Shown one piece after another: positions 8,194 to 18,322 of a stretch of DNA of 64,000 nucleotides; positions within the stretch are counted from its first letter, which is position 1, and each line of letters begins with the position of its first letter. Below the pieces are notes generated by a model. It was not told the origin of the DNA, did no database searches, and worked only from the letters and a program-made list of their open reading frames with translations. The position numbers and the translations under genes were made by a program. The DNA lies in contig NZ_CP092712.1 of assembly GCF_023983475.1 (NCBI RefSeq), positions 2,604,001 to 2,668,000 of the forward strand, read 5' to 3'. Source of the stretch: Aliivibrio fischeri ATCC 7744 = JCM 18803 = DSM 507. Lineage in GTDB: Bacteria > Pseudomonadota > Gammaproteobacteria > Enterobacterales > Vibrionaceae.

Positions 8194-9201
8194 ATGGCGA
8201 CAATGAAGGACGTTGCTTTATCGGCAGGAGTGTCAACAGCAACGGTATCACGAGCACTAATGACACCAGAAAAAGTATCATTATCCACTCGTAAGCGCGT
8301 TGAAGATGCAGTATTAGAAACGGGTTACTCACCCACCACGTTAACTCGAACATTACGACGCAATGAATCAAAAACCATTGTGACGATTGTGCCTGACATT
8401 TGCGATCCTTACTTTAGCGATATCATTCGCGGCATTGAAGATGCAGCCGTTGAAAATGGTTATGTCATCTTAGTAGGCGATAGCAGTCAACAGAAAAAAC
8501 GTGAACACTCCTTTGTTAACCTTGTATACACCAAACAAGTCGACGGTATGGTATTACTTGGTTCAGACCTCCCTTTTAACGTTAGTCGCCAAGAACAAAA
8601 AAATTTACCGCCTCTTGTGATGGCGTGTGAATATGCACCAGAATTAGAACTACCAACTGTTCATATCGATAACCTTACAGCAGCCTATGAAGCAGTTAAC
8701 TACCTAACTAAACTAGGGCATAAAAACATCGCAGAATTATCTGGCCCTGAAAGCTCCGCGCTCTGTCAGTTTCGACACCAAGGTTACCAGCAAGCACTTC
8801 GCCGAGCGGGTATCACCATGAATGCCTCTTATGTTCAATATGGTGATTTCACTTTCGAAGCAGGTGCAAAAGCAATAACTCAACTTCTTTCTCTTTCAAC
8901 GCCACCAACTGCCGTCTTTTGTCATAACGATATTATGGCAATCGGAGCGATTCAAAAAGCGAAACAAATGGGCTTTAGAGTACCTCAAGACATTTCTATC
9001 ATGGGATTTGATGATATTGAATTCTCTCAATATTGTGATCCAGCATTAACCACGATTTCGCAACCTCGTTATGAAATTGGTCGTCAATCCATGTTGATGC
9101 TACTTGAATTATTAAAAGGCCATGATGTTCGTTCTGGCTCACGATTACTCGAATCATCATTAATCGTAAGAGAGAGTACGGCGTCCCCAAAAAACAAATA
9201 A
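8194..9201 (+). CDS. cytR: CytR, LacI-family nucleoside regulator
   Basis: CytR represses nucleoside uptake and catabolism together with cAMP-CRP and is induced by cytidine; in vibrios it also affects competence and chitin responses. The 335-residue protein has an N-terminal LacI helix-turn-helix (MKDVALSAGVSTATVSRAL, about residues 4-22) and a hinge helix. The periplasmic-binding-protein-like core contains IVPDICDPYFSDIIRGIE, APELELPTVHIDNLTAAYEAVNYL and FTFEAGAKA, which closely resemble enterobacterial CytR. GGGGAG precedes ATG 8194. The position between priA and ftsN is also the enterobacterial one, so the paralogue assignment is firm. Confidence 0.95.
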   Translation: MATMKDVALSAGVSTATVSRALMTPEKVSLSTRKRVEDAVLETGYSPTTLTRTLRRNESKTIVTIVPDICDPYFSDIIRGIEDAAVENGYVILVGDSSQQKKREHSFVNLVYTKQVDGMVLLGSDLPFNVSRQEQKNLPPLVMACEYAPELELPTVHIDNLTAAYEAVNYLTKLGHKNIAELSGPESSALCQFRHQGYQQALRRAGITMNASYVQYGDFTFEAGAKAITQLLSLSTPPTAVFCHNDIMAIGAIQKAKQMGFRVPQDISIMGFDDIEFSQYCDPALTTISQPRYEIGRQSMLMLLELLKGHDVRSGSRLLESSLIVRESTASPKNK

Positions 9202-9237
9202 GCGCCTTTAATTCATTCTTTGAACGACATTAAACGT

Positions 9238-9285
9238 AAAAAGTCATAATTCTAGATAATCAATTTGTCTAAATAGTGACTTTTT
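9238..9285 (+). terminator. Terminator after cytR
   Basis: AAAAAGTCA and TGACTTTTT form the outer stem of an imperfect hairpin, with inner pairing around TAGAT and GTCTA, ending in a T-run. It lies about 37 nt after the cytR stop and before ftsN. Confidence 0.6.
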
Positions 9286-9372
9286 GCGTACTTTTTTACA
9301 CAAATACTGGTATGAGTTCACACAACTGATTACCATAAACGACCATCAGTGAATTTGTGTAAAGTAAAGATC

Positions 9373-9948
9373 GTGGCCAATAAAGATTATGTAAAACGTG
9401 GACGCTCTCCTAAGAAAGCGACAAAAAAAACAACTAAGAAAAAAGGCGCTAAACAACCTATGTCTAACGGCTCTACGCCGTGGAAAGCGGTTGCTGTTGC
9501 AGCTCTTCTAGTTATGGTTTTTGGCTACGCACTCTATTTCCTTAATGACTCACCAGAGCCAGAAGTAAAAGCACCAGTAACCGAAGTTGTTCCTGTTAAA
9601 CCGAAGAAACCAACATCAACAGAAGACATCCCACCACTGCCAGAAGAGCAATGGAGCTACATGGATGAGCTGCCAAATAAAGAAATAACAGTTGAACAAA
9701 AAGAATTAAAAGTATCTGAGATCCCTTACATTATGCAGTGTGGTGCTTATAAAAACCGCTCACAAGCTGAAGAACGTAAGATGAATATCGCTTTCCAAGG
9801 CATAACCTCTACTGTTCGTCATGCTGAAGGAAGTAGCTGGTATAAAGTGGTACTTGGCCCATATAAATTCAAACGTGATGCAGAGAAAGATCGTCACAAA
9901 CTGCAACGCGCAAAAATCGAACCTTGTGCTATTTGGAAAGATCAATAA
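9373..9948 (+). CDS. ftsN: Cell division protein FtsN
   Basis: FtsN is a late divisome protein that triggers septal peptidoglycan synthesis and binds denuded glycan through a SPOR domain. GTG 9373 gives MANKDYVKRGR, matching the family start (x-DYVRR-like); a GTG eight codons earlier is in frame but off-family. The order is a Lys-rich cytoplasmic tail (about 1-38), one membrane segment (AVAVAALLVMVFGYALYFL), an acidic Pro-rich periplasmic linker, and a C-terminal SPOR domain (IMQCGAYKNRSQAEERK to KIEPC) with two conserved cysteines. Length (191 residues) is short compared with E. coli but usual for vibrios, mainly through a shorter linker. Confidence 0.9.
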   Translation: MANKDYVKRGRSPKKATKKTTKKKGAKQPMSNGSTPWKAVAVAALLVMVFGYALYFLNDSPEPEVKAPVTEVVPVKPKKPTSTEDIPPLPEEQWSYMDELPNKEITVEQKELKVSEIPYIMQCGAYKNRSQAEERKMNIAFQGITSTVRHAEGSSWYKVVLGPYKFKRDAEKDRHKLQRAKIEPCAIWKDQ

Positions 9949-9987
9949 AACCATCATCCGAAATCAATAACACATCACATATTTAAT

Positions 9988-10016
9988 AAAAGGAGCCCAT
10001 TGAGTGCTCCTTTTTT
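9988..10016 (+). terminator. Terminator after ftsN
   Basis: AAAGGAGC / GCTCCTTT arms with a 9-nt loop are followed by a T-run, about 40 nt after the ftsN stop. Confidence 0.85.
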
Positions 10017-10028
10017 CTATCTATTCAT

Positions 10029-10057
10029 CTTGAAAAGCGTCTTACCTTCCCCCATTA
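10029..10057 (+). promoter_or_regulatory. Sigma-32 heat-shock promoter of hslVU
   Basis: CTTGAAA at 10029-10035 and CCCCATTA at 10050-10057 are separated by 14 nt, matching the RpoH consensus CTTGAAA-N(11-16)-CCCCATnT almost exactly. It lies about 70 nt upstream of the hslV start, as expected for this heat-shock operon. Confidence 0.85.
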
Positions 10058-10127
10058 CAATAGTAATAATCATGAAGATGGTCGTCTGCTTTCATTTATT
10101 GGCGCCATCGAAAAAGAGGTTTTACTC

Positions 10128-10652
10128 GTGACTACAATTGTTTCTGTACGCCGTGAAGGCAAAGTCGTGGTTGCTGGCGATGGCCAAGCATCTCAAGGCG
10201 ATATGATCGCAAAAGGCAACGTAAAAAAAGTACGTCGCTTATACAATGACTCAGTATTAGTTGGCTTTGCTGGTAGCACAGCTGATGCATTTATTCTGTT
10301 CGACCTGTGTGAACGTAAGCTAGAAATGCATCAAGGTAATCTAACAAAAGCCGCAGTAGAACTAGCAAAAGAGTGGCGTAGTGACCGTGCATTGCGTCGT
10401 CTTGAAGCAATGCTAATTGTTGCGGATAAAACAACATCATTAATCATCAGTGGTACAGGTGATCTAATCAATGCTGATAATGACTTATTAACTATTGGTT
10501 CTGGTGGTTATTTCGCTCGTTCTGCAGCAACAGCGCTGTTAGAAAACACCGATTTAGACGCTCGCGAAATTGCAACTAAAGCACTGACTATTGCTGGCGA
10601 TATCGATGTATACACCAACCACAACCACACAGTTGAAGAACTGAACGCTTAA
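10128..10652 (+). CDS. hslV: ATP-dependent protease subunit HslV (ClpQ)
   Basis: HslV is the proteolytic dodecamer of the HslVU two-component protease, related to the proteasome beta subunit. The start codon is GTG 10128; removal of Met exposes the catalytic Thr ([11 protein letters not shown]). [14 protein letters not shown] and [11 protein letters not shown] are family motifs, and the 174-residue length is typical. It is the first gene of the hslVU operon, 19 nt before hslU, behind an RpoH promoter. Confidence 0.97.
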   Translation: MTTIVSVRREGKVVVAGDGQASQGDMIAKGNVKKVRRLYNDSVLVGFAGSTADAFILFDLCERKLEMHQGNLTKAAVELAKEWRSDRALRRLEAMLIVADKTTSLIISGTGDLINADNDLLTIGSGGYFARSAATALLENTDLDAREIATKALTIAGDIDVYTNHNHTVEELNA

Positions 10653-10671
10653 TCAAGAATAAGGAATTACC

Positions 10672-12006
10672 ATGTCTGAGATGACTCCTCGTGAAATCGT
10701 ACACGAATTAGATAGCCATATTATTGGTCAAGATAAAGCAAAACGTTCAGTTGCCATTGCACTTCGTAACCGTTGGCGTCGTATGCAACTTGCTCCTGAG
10801 TTGCGCACAGAAGTAACACCAAAAAACATTCTGATGATTGGTCCAACAGGTGTCGGTAAAACCGAAATCGCTCGTCGTTTAGCAAAACTTGCAAACGCAC
10901 CTTTCATCAAAGTTGAAGCAACTAAATTCACTGAAGTGGGTTACGTTGGTAAAGAAGTAGAAAGCATCATTCGTGATTTAACCGATGTTGCTATTAAAAT
11001 GACGCATCAACAAGCGGTTGAAAAAGTAAAATTCCGAGCTGAAGAGCACGCAGAAGATCGCATTCTAGATATCTTACTGCCACCAGCTCGTGACGCTTGG
11101 GGTAATAATGAAGAAGGCGATAACGATTCTGGTACACGACAATCTTTCCGTAAAAAATTACGCGAAGGTAAGTTAGACGATAAAGAAATCGAAGTGGATG
11201 TTGCTGCACCTCAAGTTGGCGTTGAAATCATGGCTCCTCCAGGTATGGAAGAGATGACAAACCAACTTCAAGGTATGTTCCAAAACCTATCAGGCGGCAA
11301 TACAACCAAAAAGCGCAAGATGAAAATCGTTGATGCACTTAAAGCGCTAACAGAAGAAGAAGGTGCGAAGCTGGTTAACCCTGAAGAGCTAAAAGAACAA
11401 GCGATCTTCAATGTAGAAAACCACGGTATCGTGTTTATCGATGAAATTGATAAAATCTGTAAAGGTTCAAACTCTCACTCTGGTGATGTATCTCGTGAAG
11501 GTGTTCAACGTGATTTACTTCCATTAGTAGAAGGCAGCACGGTTAGTACTAAACACGGCATGGTGAAAACCGATCATATGTTATTCATCACTTCAGGTGC
11601 ATTCCAAATGGCAAAACCATCTGACTTGATCCCTGAATTACAAGGTCGTTTACCAATCCGTGTTGAACTTGAAGCGCTAACAGCAAATGATTTCAAACGC
11701 ATTTTAACCGAACCTAATGCATCATTAACTGAGCAATACATTGCTCTATTAGCGACCGAAAATGTAAAAGTTGAATTTACTGAAGATGGCATCAGTCGTA
11801 TTGCTGAATCCGCATTCCAAGTAAATGAAACCACTGAAAACATCGGTGCTCGCCGTCTACACACAGTGATGGAACGACTAATGGAAGAGATCTCTTATGA
11901 TGCTTCTGAAAAAAATGGCGAAAGCTTAATTGTTGATGCTGAATATGTAAGTTCACGCCTAGGTGAACTTGTTGCTGATGAAGACCTAAGCCGCTTCATT
12001 CTGTAA
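10672..12006 (+). CDS. hslU: HslU ATPase subunit (ClpY)
   Basis: HslU is the AAA+ hexamer that unfolds substrates and feeds them to HslV. Walker A GPTGVGKT is at residues 57-64 and Walker B is [11 protein letters not shown]. The intermediate I-domain lies between them, and [18 protein letters not shown] is the sensor 2 region. The C-terminus DEDLSRFIL inserts into HslV and is intact. Length is 444 residues, as usual. Confidence 0.97.
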   Translation: MSEMTPREIVHELDSHIIGQDKAKRSVAIALRNRWRRMQLAPELRTEVTPKNILMIGPTGVGKTEIARRLAKLANAPFIKVEATKFTEVGYVGKEVESIIRDLTDVAIKMTHQQAVEKVKFRAEEHAEDRILDILLPPARDAWGNNEEGDNDSGTRQSFRKKLREGKLDDKEIEVDVAAPQVGVEIMAPPGMEEMTNQLQGMFQNLSGGNTTKKRKMKIVDALKALTEEEGAKLVNPEELKEQAIFNVENHGIVFIDEIDKICKGSNSHSGDVSREGVQRDLLPLVEGSTVSTKHGMVKTDHMLFITSGAFQMAKPSDLIPELQGRLPIRVELEALTANDFKRILTEPNASLTEQYIALLATENVKVEFTEDGISRIAESAFQVNETTENIGARRLHTVMERLMEEISYDASEKNGESLIVDAEYVSSRLGELVADEDLSRFIL

Positions 12007-12025
12007 TCTCTCATAACTTAAAATA

Positions 12026-12058
12026 AAGCCTCACAAGGGTTAACTTGCGAGGCTTTTT
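12026..12058. terminator. Terminator between hslU and yhfA
   Basis: AAAGCCTC / GAGGCTTT form the base of a hairpin, extended by imperfect pairing of CAAG with CTTG and followed by T residues on the plus strand. It lies between convergent genes, so it may act for both. Confidence 0.75.
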
Positions 12059-12087
12059 AATATTAACTCACCCTGTAGTTCTAAAGT

Positions 12088-12492
12088 TTAAGCAGAGATA
12101 ATTTCCCATGAGTGCGTCATTTTTACGCCCTCACCAAGCATTAAACATACAGAGCAATATTTCTGTAATGAATCCGCAGTGACTCTCTCGACAACCGTTG
12201 AATCTAGGTTGTTACCTGTTACTTCAAAGTGAATATTAATGTAAGTAAACAACTTTGGTGCAGTTTCACGACGCTCACTAGATAGCTTAGCAACGCAAGC
12301 TGTGACTTCTTGATTTGCCGATTTAAGTCCATCAACAACATCAACAGAACTGCATCCTCCAGCAGCCATTAAGACCATTTCCATCGGACTTGGTGCTTTT
12401 TCTCCCCCATTACCATCCATAACAATAGAGTGACCTGATTGAGATTGACCTAGAAAAGACAATCCCTCAATCCATTTAACTTCAGCGTTCAT
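12088..12492 (-). CDS. yhfA: OsmC/Ohr-family protein YhfA
   Basis: This is a 134-residue member of the OsmC fold. It has the two family cysteines, in AAGGCSSVDVVDGL and in KYCSVCLML, which in Ohr and OsmC reduce organic hydroperoxides. YhfA proteins form a separate subgroup whose substrate is not established. It is encoded divergently from crp, as in E. coli, and shares a regulatory region carrying a CRP-like palindrome close to its start. Confidence 0.85.
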   Translation of the reverse strand: MNAEVKWIEGLSFLGQSQSGHSIVMDGNGGEKAPSPMEMVLMAAGGCSSVDVVDGLKSANQEVTACVAKLSSERRETAPKLFTYINIHFEVTGNNLDSTVVERVTADSLQKYCSVCLMLGEGVKMTHSWEIISA

Positions 12493-12522
12493 AAAAGCCT
12501 CTTTACTACTTAAAAGGAAAAC

Positions 12523-12540
12523 TCGTGATCCATTTCACGA
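12523..12540. promoter_or_regulatory. CRP-like palindrome between yhfA and crp
   Basis: TCGTGA-TCCATT-TCACGA is a perfectly symmetric 18-bp palindrome differing from the CRP core TGTGA-N6-TCACA only at the outermost positions. It lies about 31 nt upstream of the yhfA start and about 200 nt from crp. Divergent CRP autoregulation is known in enterobacteria; its conservation here is inference. Confidence 0.6.
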
Positions 12541-12737
12541 AACTGTGCCCTTGGTCGCACAATTCATACGATCAAAGTCAAGAAATCAATTGCGAAACAA
12601 GGTATGATTTTGTTAATTATCTCAACGAACATGCAGCCTTGTTCCGATAACCATATTGTATAGGCCAAACTGATATTTGGCTCAGTTATTTTAAAATGGA
12701 CATCGCCTACTTGGCAAACGCAGAGGAAGTATAAAGT

Positions 12738-13370
12738 ATGGTTCTAGGTAAACCTCAAACAGATCCAACATTAGAGTGGTTCTTGTCTCACTGTCACATT
12801 CATAAGTACCCTTCAAAGAGCACGCTAATTCACGCGGGTGAAAAAGCGGAAACTCTTTACTACATTGTAAAAGGTTCTGTTGCTGTACTTATCAAAGATG
12901 AAGAAGGTAAAGAAATGATCCTTTCTTACCTAAACCAAGGTGACTTCATTGGTGAGCTTGGCTTATTTGAAGAAGGTCAAGAGCGTTCAGCGTGGGTTCG
13001 TGCGAAAAGCCCTTGTGAAGTAGCAGAAATTTCATTCAAGAAATTCCGCCAACTTATCCAAGTTAACCCAGATATCCTAATGCGTCTTTCTGCGCAAATG
13101 GCAACTCGTTTACAAATCACTAGCCAAAAAGTAGGTGACTTAGCATTCCTAGACGTAACAGGCCGTATCGCTCAAACGCTACTAAACCTTGCTAAACAAC
13201 CTGATGCAATGACTCACCCAGACGGCATGCAAATTAAGATCACTCGTCAAGAGATCGGTCAAATTGTTGGTTGTTCACGTGAAACTGTTGGCCGTATCTT
13301 AAAGATGCTTGAAGAGCAAAACCTGATTTCAGCGCACGGCAAAACAATTGTAGTTTACGGTACTCGTTAA
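12738..13370 (+). CDS. crp: cAMP receptor protein CRP
   Basis: CRP is the global catabolite regulator. The 210-residue length equals that of E. coli. The cAMP-binding beta-roll contains [27 protein letters not shown], with the Glu and Arg-Ser that contact cAMP. A central dimer helix follows, then the winged helix, whose recognition helix [13 protein letters not shown] contains the Arg-Glu...Arg DNA contacts, ending [11 protein letters not shown]. Candidate target sites in this window lie before lamB and yhfA. Confidence 0.98.
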   Translation: MVLGKPQTDPTLEWFLSHCHIHKYPSKSTLIHAGEKAETLYYIVKGSVAVLIKDEEGKEMILSYLNQGDFIGELGLFEEGQERSAWVRAKSPCEVAEISFKKFRQLIQVNPDILMRLSAQMATRLQITSQKVGDLAFLDVTGRIAQTLLNLAKQPDAMTHPDGMQIKITRQEIGQIVGCSRETVGRILKMLEEQNLISAHGKTIVVYGTR

Positions 13371-13395
13371 TTTAACGTCGTTACCATAAGCAAAT

Positions 13396-13425
13396 AAAAA
13401 CGCAGCTCAATAGCTGCGTTTTTTA
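13396..13425. terminator. Bidirectional terminator between crp and the ast operon
   Basis: AAAAACGCAGCT-CAAT-AGCTGCGTTTTTT is a perfect stem with flanking A and T runs that lies between crp and the convergent end of the ast-linked DUF1338 gene. Confidence 0.9.
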
Positions 13426-13443
13426 TGTCTAGAGATGACAGCT

Positions 13444-14238
13444 TTACCCGTCAGTACTTTCAAAGATTTTGTCCGCAGAAGCCGCAACAAACCCTGTGTA
13501 TAGTTCACCATTTGGTAATTCATAACGTTTAGCAAATTCGTAAAATCCACCAGGGATCTCAAACTCACCATCACTAAATTTAACCATCACTTTATCCGCC
13601 ATTGTAGATGATTGCTCTAAACAAACCTCTGGAGAGCCTTTTACTTCTCCACCAACCTCATTAATACTAAATCCAGCATTACGTAAGTGCTGATTAACAT
13701 CAACTACTTCATCAAAACCATCAAGTTGATTAACATACACGGTAAAATGATTCGCTCCATAACCATGAGCAGCTAACCAAGAAGCATACTCACTCTCTTT
13801 TGCTAACACCTTATATTCATCAAAACTTAAAGACCACGGTCTACCTGAAGACAGAAAGTCACGAGTTGCAAAATAATGAGCAGGAACTTGTTCTACTAAT
13901 GATTTAATTATGGTTTGAGCATCATCAGATAATTTTTCAACCAATAGCTCACTGATAAACACAAGTGGTGCATTAGGATCTGGGTGCTCAAAATGTTGTG
14001 CTTTCAATTTTTTAGCAATAAATTCATATTCATCACACGGTTTATACCCAATAGCTAAAAAGGGCGCGGCTAATGTGGATAAACCAACCTTAGGCAAATT
14101 AAACGTCCGCAAGGCAATATGATCATTTACAATATCACCACCACTGGATAGCAATTGATGCACTTGGTCTGCCGATGGCGACAAACGTGTAATATAGTCT
14201 TGCCATAATGATGAAAAAAGTGTGTTTACATTATTCAT
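13444..14238 (-). CDS. DUF1338 family protein (2-oxoadipate dioxygenase/decarboxylase-like)
   Basis: The 264-residue protein belongs to the DUF1338/YdcJ-HglS family, iron-dependent vicinal-oxygen-chelate-like enzymes; a characterised member converts 2-oxoadipate to 2-hydroxyglutarate in lysine breakdown. Candidate metal ligands are His in NDHIALRTF, His in GANHFTVYV and Glu in FEIPGGFYEFAKRY. The start chosen is ATG 14238, with AGGAG eight nt upstream; a GTG three codons earlier overlaps that site. It follows astD by 11 nt and is the last gene of the operon, so a role in a 2-oxo acid step linked to arginine catabolism is plausible. The substrate here is unknown, and the protein is shorter than HglS. 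Confidence 0.75.
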   Translation of the reverse strand: MNNVNTLFSSLWQDYITRLSPSADQVHQLLSSGGDIVNDHIALRTFNLPKVGLSTLAAPFLAIGYKPCDEYEFIAKKLKAQHFEHPDPNAPLVFISELLVEKLSDDAQTIIKSLVEQVPAHYFATRDFLSSGRPWSLSFDEYKVLAKESEYASWLAAHGYGANHFTVYVNQLDGFDEVVDVNQHLRNAGFSINEVGGEVKGSPEVCLEQSSTMADKVMVKFSDGEFEIPGGFYEFAKRYELPNGELYTGFVAASADKIFESTDG

Positions 14239-14249
14239 TTTCAGCACTC

Positions 14250-15707
14250 CTACAAAGTTAAACCTGGAGATAATTGCTCAGGAATCTCACATGCATCACC
14301 TTCCATTGATGCCATCGGATAAGCACAATAATCTGCCGCATAATAAGCACTTGGTTTTAAGTTGCCTGATGCACCCGGCCCACCAAATGGCGCATCACCA
14401 CTTGCTCCTGTTAATTGACGATTTCGATTCACAATTCCAGCTCGAATATGCTCCACGAAATAATCCCATTCACTGTCATCGGTTGAAACTAATCCCGCAG
14501 ATAATCCATAGCGAGTGTCATTAGCAAGCTCCACAGCTTGCGCTAATGTGGTGTAACGTATGACTTGCAATAGTGGGCCAAAGTATTCTTCATCTGGTAA
14601 TTCCGCGACATTTGTTGCATCTATTATCCCTGGAGATACAAATGCATGCCCCAAACTTCTCGCTTCCAGTAACAATTCACCGCCTAATGCTTGTAACTTT
14701 TTCTGAGCATTTAAGATAAATTCAGCCGCAGCAATCGATATTTGTGCCCCCATAAATGGCGTCGTTTCAGAAAAAGGTTGATCAACATGAATATTTTTCG
14801 TGACGTCAACTAAACGTGCTAATAAAGCATCACCCTTTTCACCTTCAGGAACATACAAGCGTCGAGCACAAGTACAGCGTTGTCCTGCACTAATAAATGC
14901 AGATTGCACTATGGTATATACCGTTGCATCTAAATCACCGAATGCTTTTGATATCACCATTGGGTTATTGCCTCCCATTTCGAGAGCCAACATTTTCCCC
15001 GTATCACCTGCAAATTGACGGTGTAGGATGTGACCAGTATTCGCACTGCCTGTAAATAAAAGACCATCAATACCTTTCGCGTTTGCTAATGCCTCACCCG
15101 TTGATCGCGCCCCCTGAACAAGATTAATGACCCCTTTAGGTAATCCAGCCTTTTGCCAAAGCTTCATGATCACTTCACTTGTCCATGGTGTTTGTTCCGA
15201 TGGCTTTAATACCACCGTATTTCCTGCAAGCAACGCAGGAACAATATGACCGTTAGGTAAGTGCCCAGGGAAGTTATACGGGCCAAAGACAGCCATAACA
15301 CCTAATGGGCGATGTCTAAGTACAATTTTATTTCCTGCGGCTTCACGCTCTCTATAGGGGGTTCTTTCATGGTAAGCTCGAATCGATATCGCTATCTTCC
15401 CCACCATTGCACCTGCTTCTGTTTTGGTTTCCCAAAATGGCTTACCCGTTTCTTTTGCTATTACTTCTGCAATCGAATCCGCATTATCTTTCACTAGCTC
15501 AGCAAAGCGTTCCACAATGGCTTGGCGATTTTCAAATGGCAATTTCTTCCACTCAATAAAAGCATTACGAGCAGCATTCACAGCAGACTCGACCTGAGCC
15601 TCAGTAGCACTTTCGCCTTTCCACACTACCTCACTGTTATAAGGGCTTAACGATTGTATCGTTTCACCTTCGCCTAAAACCCAATCACCTGCAATCCAAT
15701 GTGTCAT
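14250..15707 (-). CDS. astD: Succinylglutamate semialdehyde dehydrogenase AstD
   Basis: AstD oxidises N-succinylglutamate 5-semialdehyde to succinylglutamate with NAD in the arginine succinyltransferase pathway. The 485-residue protein has aldehyde dehydrogenase landmarks: [14 protein letters not shown], the nucleotide-binding [11 protein letters not shown], catalytic Glu in LEMGGNNP and catalytic Cys in [11 protein letters not shown]. It lies 12 nt after astA and is co-transcribed from argD. Confidence 0.93.
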   Translation of the reverse strand: MTHWIAGDWVLGEGETIQSLSPYNSEVVWKGESATEAQVESAVNAARNAFIEWKKLPFENRQAIVERFAELVKDNADSIAEVIAKETGKPFWETKTEAGAMVGKIAISIRAYHERTPYREREAAGNKIVLRHRPLGVMAVFGPYNFPGHLPNGHIVPALLAGNTVVLKPSEQTPWTSEVIMKLWQKAGLPKGVINLVQGARSTGEALANAKGIDGLLFTGSANTGHILHRQFAGDTGKMLALEMGGNNPMVISKAFGDLDATVYTIVQSAFISAGQRCTCARRLYVPEGEKGDALLARLVDVTKNIHVDQPFSETTPFMGAQISIAAAEFILNAQKKLQALGGELLLEARSLGHAFVSPGIIDATNVAELPDEEYFGPLLQVIRYTTLAQAVELANDTRYGLSAGLVSTDDSEWDYFVEHIRAGIVNRNRQLTGASGDAPFGGPGASGNLKPSAYYAADYCAYPMASMEGDACEIPEQLSPGLTL

Positions 15708-15719
15708 ATTCTATGTCCC

Positions 15720-16736
15720 CTATTGAGCTAATAAACGTACGTAATCATCAACGTCAACTTGCAATGCTTCTGCTGCTTCTGGTGTTAAATGAACAGTATC
15801 AGTGGCTTTATCGTAGGCAGCCGTTGTTGCGGTTGCTCTAAAATTTTCAAATGACGTATTTGCAATCAAATACTGTTGTGAACAGCTGTGCTCTGTAATA
15901 ATCACTTTGGCTTTAAACGAATTACGAACTGACTCTATACTGCGTAAATCACATTCAACGGTTGGGCCTGCATCAAAAATATCTACGTAGCCACGACAAC
16001 GGAACCCTTCATTTTCTAAAAGTTTTAAAGCAGGTTTTGTATTATCATGAACTTTACCGATTACAGCCTGAGCTTCTTTACTTAATAAGCTGACATAAAT
16101 AGGAAGTTTTGGCATAAGATCTGCGATAAAGCCTTTGTAGCCAATGCCAGTTAAGTAATCAGCTTCAGTAAAATCGATAGAGAAAAAATGCTTTTGTAGC
16201 CACTTCCAAAATGGCGATTCACCTTCTTTATCTGAAACACCGCGCATTTCAGCAAAAATAGTATCGGAGAAGCGATGGGGATGCTCTGCCATCATCAAAA
16301 ATCGAGCTTTCGACATCAATCGCCCATTTAATCCTTCTCGATATTCAGGACGAAGAAATAAGGTACATATCTCGGTACTTCCTGTGTAATTACTACCAAA
16401 TGTCAGCACTTTCACGACATTATGTACATCTAATTTACGAGAAAAATGCACGACTTTACTAATATGATAATTATAGAATGGCGAATCTAAACCGACAGCT
16501 GCTTCAATGCCTGTTGTACCAGTTACCTCTCCAGTAACTGAATCTTGACCAACCATGAGGTAGCCTTCAACACCCGGCTCTGTCACGTCTTTCTGAAAGC
16601 TATCTATCGAATGATCGATACGATTTCTTAACTGTTCTTCATTAACAGGAAGCGAAGTGAACCCATGTCCAGATTCAACAGCACATTGATGAAGGGCAGG
16701 ATAATCTTCTTGAGTAATAGGACGGATAACAAGCAT
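15720..16736 (-). CDS. astA: Arginine N-succinyltransferase AstA
   Basis: AstA transfers succinyl from succinyl-CoA to the alpha-amine of arginine, the first step of the AST pathway. The start chosen is ATG 16736 (MLVIRPITQEDYPAL), with GGAGGGA six nt upstream, giving 338 residues as in the family; an upstream in-frame start would add an unconserved 14 residues. The GNAT-like N-terminus and motifs SGHGFTSLP, TCTLFLRPEYREGLNGRLMSKARF (IC-variant here) and FDAGPTVEC fit AstA. It lies between argD and astD. Confidence 0.92.
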   Translation of the reverse strand: MLVIRPITQEDYPALHQCAVESGHGFTSLPVNEEQLRNRIDHSIDSFQKDVTEPGVEGYLMVGQDSVTGEVTGTTGIEAAVGLDSPFYNYHISKVVHFSRKLDVHNVVKVLTFGSNYTGSTEICTLFLRPEYREGLNGRLMSKARFLMMAEHPHRFSDTIFAEMRGVSDKEGESPFWKWLQKHFFSIDFTEADYLTGIGYKGFIADLMPKLPIYVSLLSKEAQAVIGKVHDNTKPALKLLENEGFRCRGYVDIFDAGPTVECDLRSIESVRNSFKAKVIITEHSCSQQYLIANTSFENFRATATTAAYDKATDTVHLTPEAAEALQVDVDDYVRLLAQ

Positions 16737-16803
16737 CAATATTCCCTCCGATGCCAAAAACAAAGGCAACTCGACCATGAGTTGCCTAATATTCTTTAAA
16801 GCG

Positions 16804-18018
16804 TTATTTCGTTAGAGAAGCAAGCGCCTTATCTAAGCGCTCAAAACCTAACTCAACTTCTTCTTTTGTAATCACTAATGATGGGGTAAATCGAACCACA
16901 TTAACGCCAGCAACAAGTACCATCAAACCTTGCTCTCCTGCTGCCACCAATATGTCACGAGCTCGACCTTGCCACTCTTCATTTAGAGCAGCACCAAGCA
17001 ATAAACCTTTACCGCGGATCTCTGAAAACATATGATATTTGGCATTTAATGCTTCTAGACCGGAACGGAACCATTGCTCGCGCTCTTTAACGCCATTTAA
17101 AACGTCAGGTTTTGATACTTCTTCAACCACCGCTTCCGCAATAGCACAAGCAAGTGGATTACCACCATAAGTCGAACCATGGGTTCCTACTTTTAAATGC
17201 TGAGCCAGTTCAGTCGTAGTGAGCATAGCTCCGATAGGGAAACCACCACCAAGTGATTTAGCAGTACTGAGAATATCAGGTGTAACACCTAATCCTTGAT
17301 AGGCATAAAAATCACCAGTTCGGCCATTACCTGTTTGAACTTCATCAAAAATCAGCAACGCATTGTACTTTTCACATAATGCTTTTACGCCTTTTACAAA
17401 CTCAGAAGTAGGTGAAATTATCCCTCCTTCTCCCTGTAATGGCTCCATCATTACCGCACACGTTTTATCTGACATATGCGCTTCAAGTTCAGCAAGATTA
17501 TTGTATTCTAAATGAGTAATATCACCCGGTTTAGGACCAAAACCATCAGAATACGCAGCTTGACCTCCAACGGTTACAGTAAAGAAAGTTCGACCATGGA
17601 AGCCCTGTTTAAAAGCAATAATTTCACTTTTTTCTTCGCTATGAACATCAACAGCCCAACGACGAGCTAACTTCAACGCCGCTTCATTCGCTTCAGCACC
17701 TGAGTTCGCAAAAAATACTTTTTCAGCAAAAGAAACTTCAGTTAACTTTTTAGCAAGCCGAATAGCAGGCTCATTGGTCATAACATTACTTAAATGCCAT
17801 AGCTTTTGTGACTGCTCTTGCAGTGCATTAACCATGATAGGATGACAGTGACCTAAACAGCTCACTGCAATACCTCCAGCAAAATCGATGTAATCCTTAC
17901 CCGTTTGATCCCATACTCGAGCGCCCTCACCTTTTACAGGGATCACTTCCATTGGGTTATAACAAGGTACCATTACATCATTAAAATCTTTACGTTCAAC
18001 TTGTGAATTGGTCGTCAT
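16804..18018 (-). CDS. argD: Acetylornithine/succinylornithine aminotransferase
   Basis: This is a class III PLP aminotransferase of 404 residues. It serves acetylornithine in arginine synthesis and, in the same family, succinylornithine in AST catabolism (AstC). The PLP lysine is in [15 protein letters not shown], the phosphate-binding Ser-Gly-Ala in [14 protein letters not shown], and the aspartate in [17 protein letters not shown] 18018 has AAGGA seven nt upstream. Heading the ast genes argues for catabolic use, while the neighbouring pabA and the lack of another argD in this window allow a biosynthetic one; a dual role is likely. It could equally be named astC. Confidence 0.92.
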   Translation of the reverse strand: MTTNSQVERKDFNDVMVPCYNPMEVIPVKGEGARVWDQTGKDYIDFAGGIAVSCLGHCHPIMVNALQEQSQKLWHLSNVMTNEPAIRLAKKLTEVSFAEKVFFANSGAEANEAALKLARRWAVDVHSEEKSEIIAFKQGFHGRTFFTVTVGGQAAYSDGFGPKPGDITHLEYNNLAELEAHMSDKTCAVMMEPLQGEGGIISPTSEFVKGVKALCEKYNALLIFDEVQTGNGRTGDFYAYQGLGVTPDILSTAKSLGGGFPIGAMLTTTELAQHLKVGTHGSTYGGNPLACAIAEAVVEEVSKPDVLNGVKEREQWFRSGLEALNAKYHMFSEIRGKGLLLGAALNEEWQGRARDILVAAGEQGLMVLVAGVNVVRFTPSLVITKEEVELGFERLDKALASLTK

Positions 18019-18322
18019 CACACTTTCCTTCTGCGTATGCCGTTATCCTGCATAATATTTACAAACCATTAACCTTTTCAATAGCACAAAATTCTTTTTT
18101 TGAACTAAAAAAGCATTAACCGATACAATTCAATGACTGATAAATCAGTTTTTTAGAATAGTTATAAACTCAAGCTATCGCAGCTTGCTTGATATGTAAA
18201 CGATTTTATAAGAACAGAAACGCTTCACGCCATGCATAAAGTTGCACAAAAATAAAAACGTTATAAAAGTAAAGAAAAAGTAAGAAGAGTGAGCTAGATC
18301 GCTCATCATTATGAGGTAATAG
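18019..18322 (-). promoter_or_regulatory. argD/ast operon upstream region with a possible ARG box
   Basis: These 304 bp contain no gene. A possible single ARG box, TGCAT-AAAG-TTGCA (core 18233-18246), fits TGAAT-N4-ATTCA with three mismatches; no partner 21 bp away is visible. ACTGAT-AA-ATCAGT followed by a T-run is a small palindrome near 18135-18150. TGAGC / GCTCA at 18290-18305 followed by T-rich minus-strand sequence may be a weak pabA terminator. The region is very AT-rich. Confidence 0.35.
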
